NCBI GenBank assembly: GCA_001796335.1
Contig: MGMF01000010.1
Span: forward strand, 1 to 64,000
Direction of reading: 5' to 3'
DNA length: 64,000 nucleotides
From: Chloroflexi bacterium GWB2_49_20
GTDB taxonomy: Bacteria > Chloroflexota > Anaerolineae > Anaerolineales > Villigracilaceae
Shown here one piece after another: positions 32,656 to 41,180 of the stretch; positions within the stretch are counted from its first letter, which is position 1; the number at the start of each line of letters is the position of its first letter. Under the pieces are notes generated by a model. The model did no database searches, was not told where the DNA came from, and saw only the letters and a list, made by a program, of their open reading frames with translations. The position numbers and the translations under genes are program-made.

Positions 32656-33501
32656 TTAATACTGGTAGAAACCGCGACCTGATTTCCGCCCGAGATAGCC
32701 AGCAGCAACCATTTTGCGAAGCAGGTATGCGGGCCGGTACTTATCGTCACCAATATCGCGCTGTAAAACCTCCATGACTGATAATACAACATCCAGACCG
32801 ATCAGATCACACAATGTCAACGGACCCATGGGATGGTTCATACCCAATCTCATGACATTGTCAATTGCTTCAGGAGTACCGATGCCTTCTTGCAGGGCAA
32901 AAATGGCTTCGTTGATCATTGGGCATAGGATCCGATTGGAAATGAAACCAGGGGCATCATTGGCTTCAACGGGTTCTTTACCCATTACTTTGCATACATC
33001 CACAACCTCTGAAGTGGTTTTATCGGAGGTTCCCAGCCCGCGGATGATCTCAACCAGTTTCATCAGGGGGACTGGATTCATAAAATGCATTCCAATAACT
33101 TTTTCCGGCCTTTTGGTAACGCCAGCGATTTTGGTAATGCTGATCGAAGATGTGTTACTTGCCAAGATTACTTCTGGACGGACATTTGCGTCCATATCCT
33201 GAAATATTTTTAATTTGAGTTCAGGATTCTCAGAGGCGGCCTCGATAACTAGATCGGCCTGAGCAATGGTATTCATATTGCTGACATAGTTGATTTTCAA
33301 AGCGACATCACGCTGGGATTCGGAAATGACACCCTTGGAGAGCAATTTCTCAACAGACTTGTTGATGGTTGCTTTTGCCTTATCGAGAGCAGAAGGGATG
33401 ACATCCATGCAGGTGACATCGAAACCTGAGACAGCAGCGGTCTGGGCGATCCCATTGCCCATCGTCCCGGCTCCGATTACAAATATATTTTTGATAGCCA
33501 T
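32656..33501 (-). CDS. hbd: 3-hydroxybutyryl-CoA dehydrogenase
   Basis: This 281-residue protein has the NAD loop GAGTMGNGIAQTAA (10-23), DLVIEAASENPELK with the conserved Glu, SNTSSISITKIA, the catalytic His region GMHFMNPVPLMKLVEI and DAPGFISNRILCPMINEA. It would reversibly oxidise (S)-3-hydroxybutyryl-CoA. A GGAGG site precedes the ATG. Thiolase upstream and a CoA-transferase elsewhere fit short-chain acyl-CoA metabolism. Confidence 0.93.
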   Translation of the reverse strand: MAIKNIFVIGAGTMGNGIAQTAAVSGFDVTCMDVIPSALDKAKATINKSVEKLLSKGVISESQRDVALKINYVSNMNTIAQADLVIEAASENPELKLKIFQDMDANVRPEVILASNTSSISITKIAGVTKRPEKVIGMHFMNPVPLMKLVEIIRGLGTSDKTTSEVVDVCKVMGKEPVEANDAPGFISNRILCPMINEAIFALQEGIGTPEAIDNVMRLGMNHPMGPLTLCDLIGLDVVLSVMEVLQRDIGDDKYRPAYLLRKMVAAGYLGRKSGRGFYQY

Positions 33502-33585
33502 GTTTGCCTCCAGGTGATGATTAGGGTTAATTTACTCAATAGTTCCCAGGTTTTTGATTCCTGAAACCTTTGTAGAAAATAATGA

Positions 33586-33723
33586 TCAAGAGTGAATTTG
33601 CTTGTCGCTGTCATTATTTTCAGGAGAGTTTTGAGGCTGGGAAATGATTGTTGCCAGTTTTTCATCGCACTCGCGAATGGCTCCCAATAAACGTGCCTGT
33701 TGGGCGTGCAGCTCGCAATTCTT
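33586..33723 (-). CDS. Possible small coiled-coil gene or remnant between thiolase and hbd
   Basis: An open minus-strand frame of 45 codons reads ELHAQQARLLGAIRECDEKL and ends SDKQIHS before a TGA at 33588-33586. It looks like genuine helical coding sequence, but it has no ATG, GTG or good TTG at its start and opens just after a TAG (33726-33724). A neighbouring frame reads IEELRA directly before it, so a one-base lesion may have split a small gene. The rest of 33502-33746 holds nothing else I can name. Confidence 0.3.
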   Translation of the reverse strand, partial: KNCELHAQQARLLGAIRECDEKLATIISQPQNSPENNDSDKQIHS

Positions 33724-33746
33724 CTATTCAACCCACGACAAACAGA

Positions 33747-34943
33747 TCACTCGATTTCGATTGCCATTGAAACAGCCTCTGAACCGCCCAAGCACAAGGA
33801 TGCCAACCCGCGTTTCAATCCACGATCCTTCAGAGCATAGATCAAAGTGGTCAAGATGCGGGCTCCACTGGCACCAATTGGGTGACCTAGGGCAACTGCA
33901 CCGCCGTTAACGTTGACTTTGCCCCAATCCCAACCCTGATCTGCCAGGGCATAACCATCGGCGAGAACCTGGGCGGCAAAAGCCTCATTAAGTTCTATTA
34001 AGTCGACAGCCTGTAGAGTCCAACCAATTTTTTGGAGGAGGATAGGAATAGCTTTGGCAGGTGCCGCGAATAGATACTTGGGTTCCATGGCCGCCTGGGC
34101 ATATCCGATGATTTTTGCCAATGGTTTTACACCTAGCTTATCTGCATAAGCCTGGCTGGATACCACAACTGCGGCTGCTCCGTCATTGAGACCAGGTGCG
34201 TTTCCAGCGGTTACTTTGCCATCTTTTTGGAAAGCAGGTTTTAGACCAGATAACGTTTCAAGAGTTGTTTCGCGTCGGGGAGACTCGTCGGTATCAAATA
34301 CGATGACCCCTTTTTTGCTTTTGATCTCAATAGGGACTATCTCATCCTTAAACTTTCCGTTATCGATGGCTGCCAAAGCTTTTTGATGGCTTTGATAAGA
34401 AAAGTCATCCATGGCCTGGCGGGAAACATTGTATTCATTTGCTATAAACTCGGCAGCATCACCCATGCCCCAGTTTTCCAGGGAGCACCATAAGCCATCG
34501 AAGAGCAAGGCATCTGTTAATTGAGAATGCCCATAACGCAGGTTGCCAGTGCGTCCATCCACGAGGAAAGGCGCACGGCTCATCGACTCGAAGCCTCCAG
34601 CTACGTACAGCTGACCATCTCCGGCTTTGATGGAGGCGGCAGCCAGCATAGCGGCCTTTAAACCTGAGCCACAAACTTTATTGAGCGCAACTGCGCCAAC
34701 TGTAGCGGGAAGCCCGGCTTTAATGGCAGCCTGACGGGCAGGCGCCTGGCCCAGACCAGCAGAGACCACGTTTCCCATAAAGACTTCATCAATATCCGCT
34801 TTATTGGAAATACCGGCTCGCTCCACTGCTGCTTTGATGACCAGAGCTCCCAATTGGGGGGCGGTGAAACCTGACAAGCTGCCTTGAAACTTGCCACTGG
34901 GTGTGCGTATGGCACTTAAGATTACAGGTTGTTCATTAATCAA
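33747..34943 (-). CDS. Acetyl-CoA C-acetyltransferase (thiolase)
   Basis: This 398-residue thiolase has the nucleophile Cys91 in NKVCGSGLKA, NGGAVALGHPIGASGAR with the catalytic His, and a C-terminal CLGGSEA with the second Cys. It joins two acetyl-CoA to acetoacetyl-CoA or cleaves 3-ketoacyl-CoA. The start is a TTG with GGAGG nine bases upstream; no ATG is usable before the conserved PVILSAIRTPSG. It probably heads the run to hbd, GNAT, GMC and kynU. Confidence 0.93.
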   Translation of the reverse strand: MINEQPVILSAIRTPSGKFQGSLSGFTAPQLGALVIKAAVERAGISNKADIDEVFMGNVVSAGLGQAPARQAAIKAGLPATVGAVALNKVCGSGLKAAMLAAASIKAGDGQLYVAGGFESMSRAPFLVDGRTGNLRYGHSQLTDALLFDGLWCSLENWGMGDAAEFIANEYNVSRQAMDDFSYQSHQKALAAIDNGKFKDEIVPIEIKSKKGVIVFDTDESPRRETTLETLSGLKPAFQKDGKVTAGNAPGLNDGAAAVVVSSQAYADKLGVKPLAKIIGYAQAAMEPKYLFAAPAKAIPILLQKIGWTLQAVDLIELNEAFAAQVLADGYALADQGWDWGKVNVNGGAVALGHPIGASGARILTTLIYALKDRGLKRGLASLCLGGSEAVSMAIEIE

Positions 34944-35037
34944 TTTGGTATTCCTCCGAAGTTTAAAGATTAAATATTTATCTATTCAAGCTGTACCTAC
35001 TAGGAGAATTTATAACATTAAATGACTATTGTCCTGG

Positions 35038-35517
35038 CTACCATTCTGCACATATCCTGCGATAAGTATCAATTAATTCTTCTGGCAAAACACGAGTGTG
35101 GCTCAAGGTGGACATGAAATTGGTATCACCGTTCCAGCGGGGCACAATGTGCATGTGAACATGGTCAGCGATTCCAGCGCCAGCCGCCATACCGACGTTT
35201 GCACCAAGGTTGAAGGCCTGCGGTTGATAGATCTTGCGTAAAACACGCATGCAGGTGGTTGTTTGTATCATGAGCTCTGTTAAAGTCTGTGCATCCAGAT
35301 TCTCAAATGAAGCCGTGTGTTCAAATGGTACGACCATGATGTGTCCGCTAGTGTACGGATAGCGATTTAAGATTATGAAAACATGCTTACTTCGATGAAC
35401 GATAAGATTTTCGGGACCATCATTTTGAGCGAGCAATTGGCAAAATACACAATTTTCATCTTGTTCGCTGTGATTTTGGATATATTTCATTCGCCAGGGG
35501 GACCAAAGATGATTCAT
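35038..35517 (-). CDS. HIT-family hydrolase
   Basis: This 159-residue protein starts with WSPWRMKYI and has a zinc-type CVFCQL pair near the N-terminus. It also has LNRYPYTSGHIMVVPFEHTAS and the HIT triad HVHMHIVPRW (H-x-H-x-H). The family hydrolyses or phosphorolyses dinucleoside polyphosphates such as Ap4A. The ATG at 35517 is preferred to a TTG at 35532 because WSPWRMKYI is the usual start of this subfamily. Confidence 0.9.
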   Translation of the reverse strand: MNHLWSPWRMKYIQNHSEQDENCVFCQLLAQNDGPENLIVHRSKHVFIILNRYPYTSGHIMVVPFEHTASFENLDAQTLTELMIQTTTCMRVLRKIYQPQAFNLGANVGMAAGAGIADHVHMHIVPRWNGDTNFMSTLSHTRVLPEELIDTYRRICAEW

Positions 35518-35603
35518 GAGATAGTCAACCAACCTTCGGGATCTTGTATGAGATATACAAGTTTATTTAATATTGTAGCAAAGAATTGAGATATAAGGAA
35601 TGG

Positions 35604-35632
35604 TTGACAGTCAATATGAACAAAGGTATGCT
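35604..35632 (+). promoter_or_regulatory. Promoter of xseA placed for a leaderless start
   Basis: TTGACA (35604-35609), a 17-bp spacer and TATGCT (35627-35632). Seven bases separate the -10 from the ATG at 35640. Earlier in-frame starts at 35586, 35616 and 35628 lie inside or upstream of the promoter. Confidence 0.65.
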
Positions 35633-35639
35633 AGCAAAT

Positions 35640-36878
35640 ATGTATCCAACGTCTTATTTGAAGGGCACACTCAGTCTGAGTGTGACGGATCTGACACGAT
35701 ATCTGCGTCAATTGATGGAATCGGATGAGATCCTTCAAGATGTATGGGTTCAGGGAGAGATCTCCAACCTGACAAGACCTGCATCAGGTCATATTTATTT
35801 CACGCTCAAAGATTCAGGCGCTTCCTTGCGTTGCGTGATGTGGCGAAGTAATATTACCCGATTGAAAACAGCTTTACAGGATGGCATGGCTGTAGAAGCC
35901 CATGGCAATATCAACGTGTATGAAGCCGGTGGGCAATATCAATTGAATACAGATAGTATTCGCTCAAAGGGAGAAGGAGTTCTTTACCAGGAATTTATAA
36001 GATTAAAAAACCTATTGGAAGCTGAAGGTTTTTTCGAAGTGGAGCGCAAGCGGTCAATCCCGGAATTTGTAAAACGGATTGGGATTGTTACTTCCCCAAC
36101 CGGGGCTGCCTTGCGGGATATGATAAATACCCTGAGAAGGCGAAATCCAATGTTGATGGTAACCCTGGCAGGATCAGCAGTTCAAGGCGAAGGGGCACCT
36201 GATGGGTTGGTATCTGCTATACAAAGTTTGAATCGATTAGTTCACCCAGATTTGATCCTGTTAGCGCGTGGCGGTGGATCCATTGAGGATCTATGGGCAT
36301 TCAATGATGAGCGCGTTGTACGCGCAATTGTCGCTAGTGAAGCGCCAATCATTACTGGTGTCGGCCATGAAACAGACTTTACTTTATCGGATTTTGCAGC
36401 AGACTTGCGAGCCCCCACCCCTACTGCAGCAGCTGAAATGGCAACGCAAGTATCCATAAATGACATTAAAGTTCAGATTGGCGAAATTTATTTCCAGTTG
36501 GTTGTTGCTATTAGAGAAATTCAAAATCAGAAACGAAGCGAAATGAGGGAATGCCGGAACAGGTTACAAAATTGCTCACCAGCCCGACGCATCCAAAGTT
36601 CATGGCAAGGTCTGGATACGATGACAAGAAGGATGATAACAGCACAGCGGCACCGGCTGTCGCTCGAAACAATACGTTTGCATGGAGTAGTTGAGAATTT
36701 GTCATCCCTAAATCCCCTGGATGTATTAAAACGAGGATATGCAGTTGTAACCAGAAGCCCGGACAACCGATTGATCACTCAAACCGAACAGGTGGAAGTT
36801 GGAGATCAATTAACAGTGCGTGTTAAGAATGGAAGCTTTCCTGTGCAAGTATCAGGCCAGGATCAGGAGAGAAAATGA
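35640..36878 (+). CDS. xseA: Exodeoxyribonuclease VII large subunit
   Basis: This 412-residue protein starts, after about a dozen residues, with SVTDLTRYLRQLMESDE, VWVQGEISNLTRPASGHIYFTLKD of the OB-fold domain, and continues with the catalytic-domain segments RIGIVTSPTGAALRDM, LARGGGSIEDLWAFNDE and ITGVGHETDFTLSDFAADLRAPTPTAAAE. With XseB it degrades single-stranded DNA from both ends. The ATG at 35640 gives the usual family N-terminus and fits the promoter. It overlaps xseB by four bases. Confidence 0.93.
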   Translation: MYPTSYLKGTLSLSVTDLTRYLRQLMESDEILQDVWVQGEISNLTRPASGHIYFTLKDSGASLRCVMWRSNITRLKTALQDGMAVEAHGNINVYEAGGQYQLNTDSIRSKGEGVLYQEFIRLKNLLEAEGFFEVERKRSIPEFVKRIGIVTSPTGAALRDMINTLRRRNPMLMVTLAGSAVQGEGAPDGLVSAIQSLNRLVHPDLILLARGGGSIEDLWAFNDERVVRAIVASEAPIITGVGHETDFTLSDFAADLRAPTPTAAAEMATQVSINDIKVQIGEIYFQLVVAIREIQNQKRSEMRECRNRLQNCSPARRIQSSWQGLDTMTRRMITAQRHRLSLETIRLHGVVENLSSLNPLDVLKRGYAVVTRSPDNRLITQTEQVEVGDQLTVRVKNGSFPVQVSGQDQERK

Positions 36879-37111
36879 TTAAGAACTCAGAACCCAAAGA
36901 TGTTGAAAAATTAACCTATGAGGAGGCGTTTGCCGAGTTGATGTCGCTTGTGGAAGCACTTGAATCGGACGAGCATCCACTCGATGAAACAATGCGGCTG
37001 TTTGAGAGAGGGCAGACATTATCGCGCCGATGCACAGTTCTCCTCGATAACGCTGAACTCAAAGTACAGCAGTTGAATGGCGAAAACCTGGTTGATGTGG
37101 AAATCGAATAA
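36875..37111 (+). CDS. xseB: Exodeoxyribonuclease VII small subunit
   Basis: This 78-residue helical protein has the XseB pattern LTYEEAFAELMSLVEALES, HPLDETMRLFERGQ and LSRRCTVLLDNAELKVQQL. Several copies bind one XseA. GGAGAG precedes the ATG, which overlaps the xseA stop. Confidence 0.92.
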   Translation: MIKNSEPKDVEKLTYEEAFAELMSLVEALESDEHPLDETMRLFERGQTLSRRCTVLLDNAELKVQQLNGENLVDVEIE

Positions 37112-37112
37112 T

Positions 37113-37565
37113 ATGAATATTCAGGCAGTTTTCCATAATTATGTTTTATTGAGTGCGTTGGCGGCCTGGGGAATTGCTCAAATCATAAAGCTTCCCCTGG
37201 ATTATTTTTTTACAAAACGGTGGAATTGGGCATTGCTGATCAGTGTGGGTGGAATGCCCAGTTCACACTCGGCACTGGTGACTGCAACTGCCTTTGCAGT
37301 GGGGTTGTATGCCGGTTTTGATTCACCGGTATTTGCTCTGGCAGTGGCTGTGTCCATGGTGGTTATATATGATGCCACAGGTATCCGGCGGCAGGCAGGC
37401 ATTCATGCACAGACCATAAACCTATTGGTGGAGGAGTTATTGCAGGGGCGCCTTGCGCCGGAAAAACAGTTGCGGGAAGTTCTGGGTCACACCCCCCTGG
37501 AGGCGTTGGGAGGTGTTATTTTAGGATTAATAGTTCCAATTCTGCTGTGGTTTATGTGGCGATAG
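37113..37565 (+). CDS. Divergent PAP2-family (DUF212) membrane protein
   Basis: This 150-residue membrane protein has the DUF212 signature: AWGIAQIIKLPLDYF, GGMPSSHSALVTATAFAVGL, VVIYDATGIRRQAGIHAQTIN and the C-terminal LGHTPLEALGGVILG. The family is related to acid phosphatase/vanadium haloperoxidase-type PAP2 enzymes; a lipid phosphatase role is inferred. The ATG at 37113 lies one base after the xseB stop. An alternative in-frame start inside xseB (37077) is less likely. Confidence 0.88.
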   Translation: MNIQAVFHNYVLLSALAAWGIAQIIKLPLDYFFTKRWNWALLISVGGMPSSHSALVTATAFAVGLYAGFDSPVFALAVAVSMVVIYDATGIRRQAGIHAQTINLLVEELLQGRLAPEKQLREVLGHTPLEALGGVILGLIVPILLWFMWR

Positions 37566-37572
37566 AAACCAA

Positions 37573-39147
37573 TTACTTGGCAATTCGATTTTTGATAATT
37601 CTTGAGAGCGATTGCACTTCAGGAACTCGCATTACCCAGACAGAAATCATGTAAACCCCACCACCGATAAGCATTCCTCCAAAGGCTTTTAGCCAGGCTG
37701 GAAAAGCAGTAAATTGCTGAAGCCAGGCGAAGAGAGCCAATCCCATCAAAATTGATGCTGCCAGGGATTGCCCAAATCCATGGATTATGGTGCGAGAGTA
37801 TAACCCCTTTAAGCGTTTTCGCATGAGTATAAGCAAGGTGACTGCTTCGAGTGCAGTGGCCAATGAATTTGCCAAGGCCAGACCCCCATGAGGCATCCAT
37901 CCCATGTGGAGAAAAATTGCGGAAAAAGAAAAACTAAAAACCACATTAAGACCCATCGCTACCACCCCAACCATGACAGGGGTTTTGGTGTCGTGTAGAG
38001 CGTAGAAAGCCCGGGCTAGGATCTCCAGCAGGGAGTGGCCCACCAGTCCAACCGCATACCAGAGCAGAGCCCAGGCTACAAGATCCGTGGAATGTGCATT
38101 GAAATTTCCGCGCTGATAAAGTAAGGTGATGATTGGTTGACGCAACAGAATTAACCCTATAGAGGCTGGAACCGACAGGAATAACACGCCTCGCAGGGTC
38201 GCTACCAGGGAATGACGGACATCATCCATTCTTCCGAGAGCATATAGAGAGGCCAGAGTTGGCATCATGGCAGTTGCCACTGATTGGGCGATCACGACCT
38301 GCGCCATCAGCATCAGGGAGAACCCGTAATCAATACCCACCAGGCTACCGGCGCTCATCTGTGTAGCGAGTGCTGCATTCACCCAAAGATTTAGCGAGAC
38401 GACAGATACGCCTATCAAACGGGGAATCATCAATCGGATCACCTCGCCGACTGCCGGATTTCCAATTCCAAGATTGAATGAATAATTTCCTCTTTGTTTT
38501 AGCAGGCTGGGAACTTGCAGAAATAAATGCAAAAATGCTCCCAAAACAACCCCCCAGGCTAATCCATAAATTCCGATGTGCGGGGATAGAACCACTACAC
38601 CAAAGATCATTCCCAACTGGTACATGGCAGGAGTCAAGGCGGGAATTAGAAAAACCTGATGTGAGTTCAGGATACCCATAATCAGGCCACTGAGACCAAA
38701 TAGGATGGCGGATACCAATTGGATACGCAACAAACTCACTGTTAGCTGCAAGAGCTGAGGATCACTGGCAAGGCCGGGAGCCAGGGCGTAACGTACAATT
38801 TGTGGGGCGAAAATAAAGGCAATAAATCCCAACAGGCTTAATGATATTAAAACCAGGTTGGCAACAGCAGAAGCCAGTCTCCAGGCAGATTTTTTCTCCC
38901 CTTTTGCCAGGAATGCGGTAAAAGTTGGAATGAAAGCAGACCCAAGTGCACCACCTGCAATGAGATTAAAGAGGGTTTCAGAGACCCGGTTTGCAGCGAT
39001 GAAAGCGTCCAGTTCCACATAAGCCCCAAATGCCTGTGCAACCAAAATTCGGCGAATAAGACCGGCCAACTGGCTGAAAATAAATGCCAGCATAACGGTT
39101 CCGGCTGCACGGGCGATCTGGCGATTGGAATTGGACGCTTTATCCAC
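37573..39147 (-). CDS. murJ: Lipid II flippase MurJ
   Basis: This 524-residue protein of the MOP superfamily has about 14 membrane helices. Signatures include SQLAGLIRRILVAQAFGA, ARVSETLFNLIAGGALGSAFIP-type sequence and SLATALEAVTLL near the C-terminal half. MurJ moves lipid II across the membrane for peptidoglycan synthesis. The start is a GTG, with TATAAT eight bases upstream, so the mRNA may be leaderless. It converges with the DUF212 gene, leaving seven bases. Confidence 0.9.
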   Translation of the reverse strand: MDKASNSNRQIARAAGTVMLAFIFSQLAGLIRRILVAQAFGAYVELDAFIAANRVSETLFNLIAGGALGSAFIPTFTAFLAKGEKKSAWRLASAVANLVLISLSLLGFIAFIFAPQIVRYALAPGLASDPQLLQLTVSLLRIQLVSAILFGLSGLIMGILNSHQVFLIPALTPAMYQLGMIFGVVVLSPHIGIYGLAWGVVLGAFLHLFLQVPSLLKQRGNYSFNLGIGNPAVGEVIRLMIPRLIGVSVVSLNLWVNAALATQMSAGSLVGIDYGFSLMLMAQVVIAQSVATAMMPTLASLYALGRMDDVRHSLVATLRGVLFLSVPASIGLILLRQPIITLLYQRGNFNAHSTDLVAWALLWYAVGLVGHSLLEILARAFYALHDTKTPVMVGVVAMGLNVVFSFSFSAIFLHMGWMPHGGLALANSLATALEAVTLLILMRKRLKGLYSRTIIHGFGQSLAASILMGLALFAWLQQFTAFPAWLKAFGGMLIGGGVYMISVWVMRVPEVQSLSRIIKNRIAK

Positions 39148-39155
39148 GATGATGG

Positions 39156-39161
39156 ATTATA
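39156..39161 (-). promoter_or_regulatory. -10 box (TATAAT) directly upstream of murJ
   Basis: TATAAT on the minus strand ends eight bases before the murJ GTG. A start site two bases or fewer upstream of the codon is predicted. The -35 is weak. Confidence 0.5.
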
Positions 39162-39193
39162 CTGCCTTGTATCCTAAATAAGTGAGGTTGGAA

Positions 39194-40312
39194 ATGAGAA
39201 GGATCGTTCCTATCTTGGTTTTGTCAATCATCCTGATTGGATGTGAGCCGAGTTCTATTTCGAATTTTGGATCAACGCCAACATGGAAAACCCCGGCACA
39301 TGGTGTGATCGATGGATCGATCCTGCCTTCAGTAACGCCAGTCTTTTCCCAGGCTGATACTGCGAAGGATATTGAAGTGTATTTCAGCGATCCACTCCAT
39401 CGAATTGAGGGAGAATATCGCGGTGGTCCGGATGAGTATTTGGTTCAAGCGATCAATGCAGCAAAAGTCTCTGTGGATATCGCTATTTATAATATTGACC
39501 TGTGGAGTATTCGGGACGCCCTGCTGGATGCATTTCACCGGGGATTGCAAGTGAGAATTGTGATGGAAAGTGATAACCTTACCGATGATGTTCCACAGGA
39601 ATTGAAAACGGCAGGAATTTATATCCTTGGAGATCGGCGTGAAGGTTTAATGCACAATAAATTTGTTATCCTGGACAGGCAGGATGTTTGGACAGGATCC
39701 ATGAATTTAACTATCGGTAGTGCCTATTATGATAATAATAACCTGATCCACTTGCATTCTGTTGAGTTGGCTGAAGATTACCTGACAGAATTTGACGAGA
39801 TGTTTGTACGGGATATGTTTGGTACAGATGTAGTTCCTGAAACACCTCATCCGCAGGTGATGGTTGGGGACATTTTGGTTGAAGTGTATTTTTCTCCAGA
39901 CGATGGTGTGGCTGAGCATATTGTGGATTTGGTAAGTCATGCCCAGGAAAGTATCTATTTTATGGTTTATTCATTTACTTCAAACGACATTGGAGCCGCC
40001 ATAATTGAAAGAGATCAGGCAGGAATCTATGTTGAAGGTGTAATGGAAGCAGAACAGATCAAATCCAATACAGGGACGGAATACGATCCATTCATCCAGG
40101 TTGGGATAAATGTCTATAAGGATGTTAATTCCGGGTTAATGCATCACAAAGTGATCATAATAGATCATAATATTGTCATCACAGGATCGTATAACTTGAG
40201 CAAAAACGCTGAAACAAATAATGATGAAAATATTGTAGTGATCCACAGTCTGGAAATTGCAGAAAAATACTTGCAAGAATTCGATAGGGTTTCAGCTCAG
40301 GCTGGGCAATAA
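39194..40312 (+). CDS. Phospholipase-D-like lipoprotein
   Basis: This 372-residue lipoprotein (lipobox SIILIGC) has two HKD motifs of the PLD superfamily: HNKFVILDRQDVWTGSMN and HHKVIIIDHNIVITGSYNLS. Each repeat also has a strand-helix core (VSVDIAIYNIDLWSI and ESIYFMVYSFTS). Members cleave phosphodiesters in lipids or nucleic acids; an extracellular nuclease is possible. The ATG at 39194 has GAGG six bases upstream. A GTG at 39182 is the alternative. Confidence 0.88.
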   Translation: MRRIVPILVLSIILIGCEPSSISNFGSTPTWKTPAHGVIDGSILPSVTPVFSQADTAKDIEVYFSDPLHRIEGEYRGGPDEYLVQAINAAKVSVDIAIYNIDLWSIRDALLDAFHRGLQVRIVMESDNLTDDVPQELKTAGIYILGDRREGLMHNKFVILDRQDVWTGSMNLTIGSAYYDNNNLIHLHSVELAEDYLTEFDEMFVRDMFGTDVVPETPHPQVMVGDILVEVYFSPDDGVAEHIVDLVSHAQESIYFMVYSFTSNDIGAAIIERDQAGIYVEGVMEAEQIKSNTGTEYDPFIQVGINVYKDVNSGLMHHKVIIIDHNIVITGSYNLSKNAETNNDENIVVIHSLEIAEKYLQEFDRVSAQAGQ

Positions 40313-40332
40313 CCAGTGAATATAATATTGAC

Positions 40333-40369
40333 AAACCTTATCTGTACCTGAAAGACAAGTTTAAGGTTT
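40333..40369 (+). terminator. Weak AT-rich hairpin after the PLD-like gene
   Basis: AAACCTTA pairs with TAAGGTTT across 21 bases and is followed by AATTAATT, not a clean T-tract. It may end the PLD transcript, but support is limited. Confidence 0.3.
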
Positions 40370-40445
40370 AATTAATTAAGTTGGATTATTCTTGGTCAAG
40401 TGGATCTCTATTTGCTGTGCCTCTTTCTCATTTGATGAGGGAAAA

Positions 40446-41045
40446 ATGGTAAATGATTATTTGTTGGTCTTCGCTTTGTTCTTGTGGAGTTTGGTGCATT
40501 CTTTATTGGCATCCCTTAAAGTTAAATCACTTTTTGCGCGGTTACTGGGGAACAGCACCTTCCGTTATTACCGATTGATGTACAACATATTCGCAGGTGT
40601 AAGTTTCTTACCAATCCTCGGGCTGATGTTTATTATGCCGGATAAACAGGTTTATACGATTCCCAAGCCCTGGATTACAGTCTCGCTACTTGCGCAGATA
40701 TTGTCAATATTGGTTCTGGTGATTGGATTGAAACAGACAGGGGCTGTGGACTTTTTGGGTTTGAATGTATTTATTGAAGATGTAAAACCTGAACGGCAAA
40801 ACTTGAATACAAGTGGACTATACAGAATTGTGCGGCATCCTTTATATAGCGCTGGTCTTGTATTTTTGTGGTGTTCACCAGTGATGACAATGAATTATCT
40901 TTTGGTTTATACCTGTTTGACCGTTTATATCCTGATAGGTGCATATTTTGAAGAACGCAAACTATTGGTTGAATACGGAGATGTTTATCGTGAATACCGG
41001 CAGAATGTCCCTATGCTGATTCCGGGACTAAAATGGAACAAATAA
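40446..41045 (+). CDS. Isoprenylcysteine-methyltransferase-like membrane protein
   Basis: This 199-residue protein has five or so membrane segments and the ICMT/PEMT C-terminal signature GLYRIVRHPLYSAGLVFLW, then YFEERKLLVEYGDVYREYRQNVPMLIPG. Bacterial members methylate unknown lipids or small thiol or carboxyl groups. The ATG at 40446 has GAGGGA upstream. A longer in-frame start at 40392 would add 18 residues with no membrane character. Confidence 0.8.
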   Translation: MVNDYLLVFALFLWSLVHSLLASLKVKSLFARLLGNSTFRYYRLMYNIFAGVSFLPILGLMFIMPDKQVYTIPKPWITVSLLAQILSILVLVIGLKQTGAVDFLGLNVFIEDVKPERQNLNTSGLYRIVRHPLYSAGLVFLWCSPVMTMNYLLVYTCLTVYILIGAYFEERKLLVEYGDVYREYRQNVPMLIPGLKWNK

Positions 41046-41166
41046 GTGGTTAAAACGTCTATCTGCATAATCTTAACGAATTGATAATTGTTTTGATTAA
41101 AATGGGGATCTTGGTAAAACCCTCCCGGTATATACCAGGATCTGATAATTCAACGGAATATCGGAG

Positions 41167-41172
41167 TATAAT
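41167..41172 (+). promoter_or_regulatory. -10 box (TATAAT) directly upstream of the VanW gene
   Basis: TATAAT ends eight bases before the ATG at 41181. No ribosome-binding site fits between, so transcription probably starts at or within two bases of the ATG. Confidence 0.55.
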
Positions 41173-41180
41173 TTTGTTCC

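Noticed and set aside
33477-33731. 84-codon minus-strand frame between thiolase and hbd
   Set aside because: Its composition is not protein-like, and it overlaps the hbd start; the 45-codon frame on the same strand looks more genuine.
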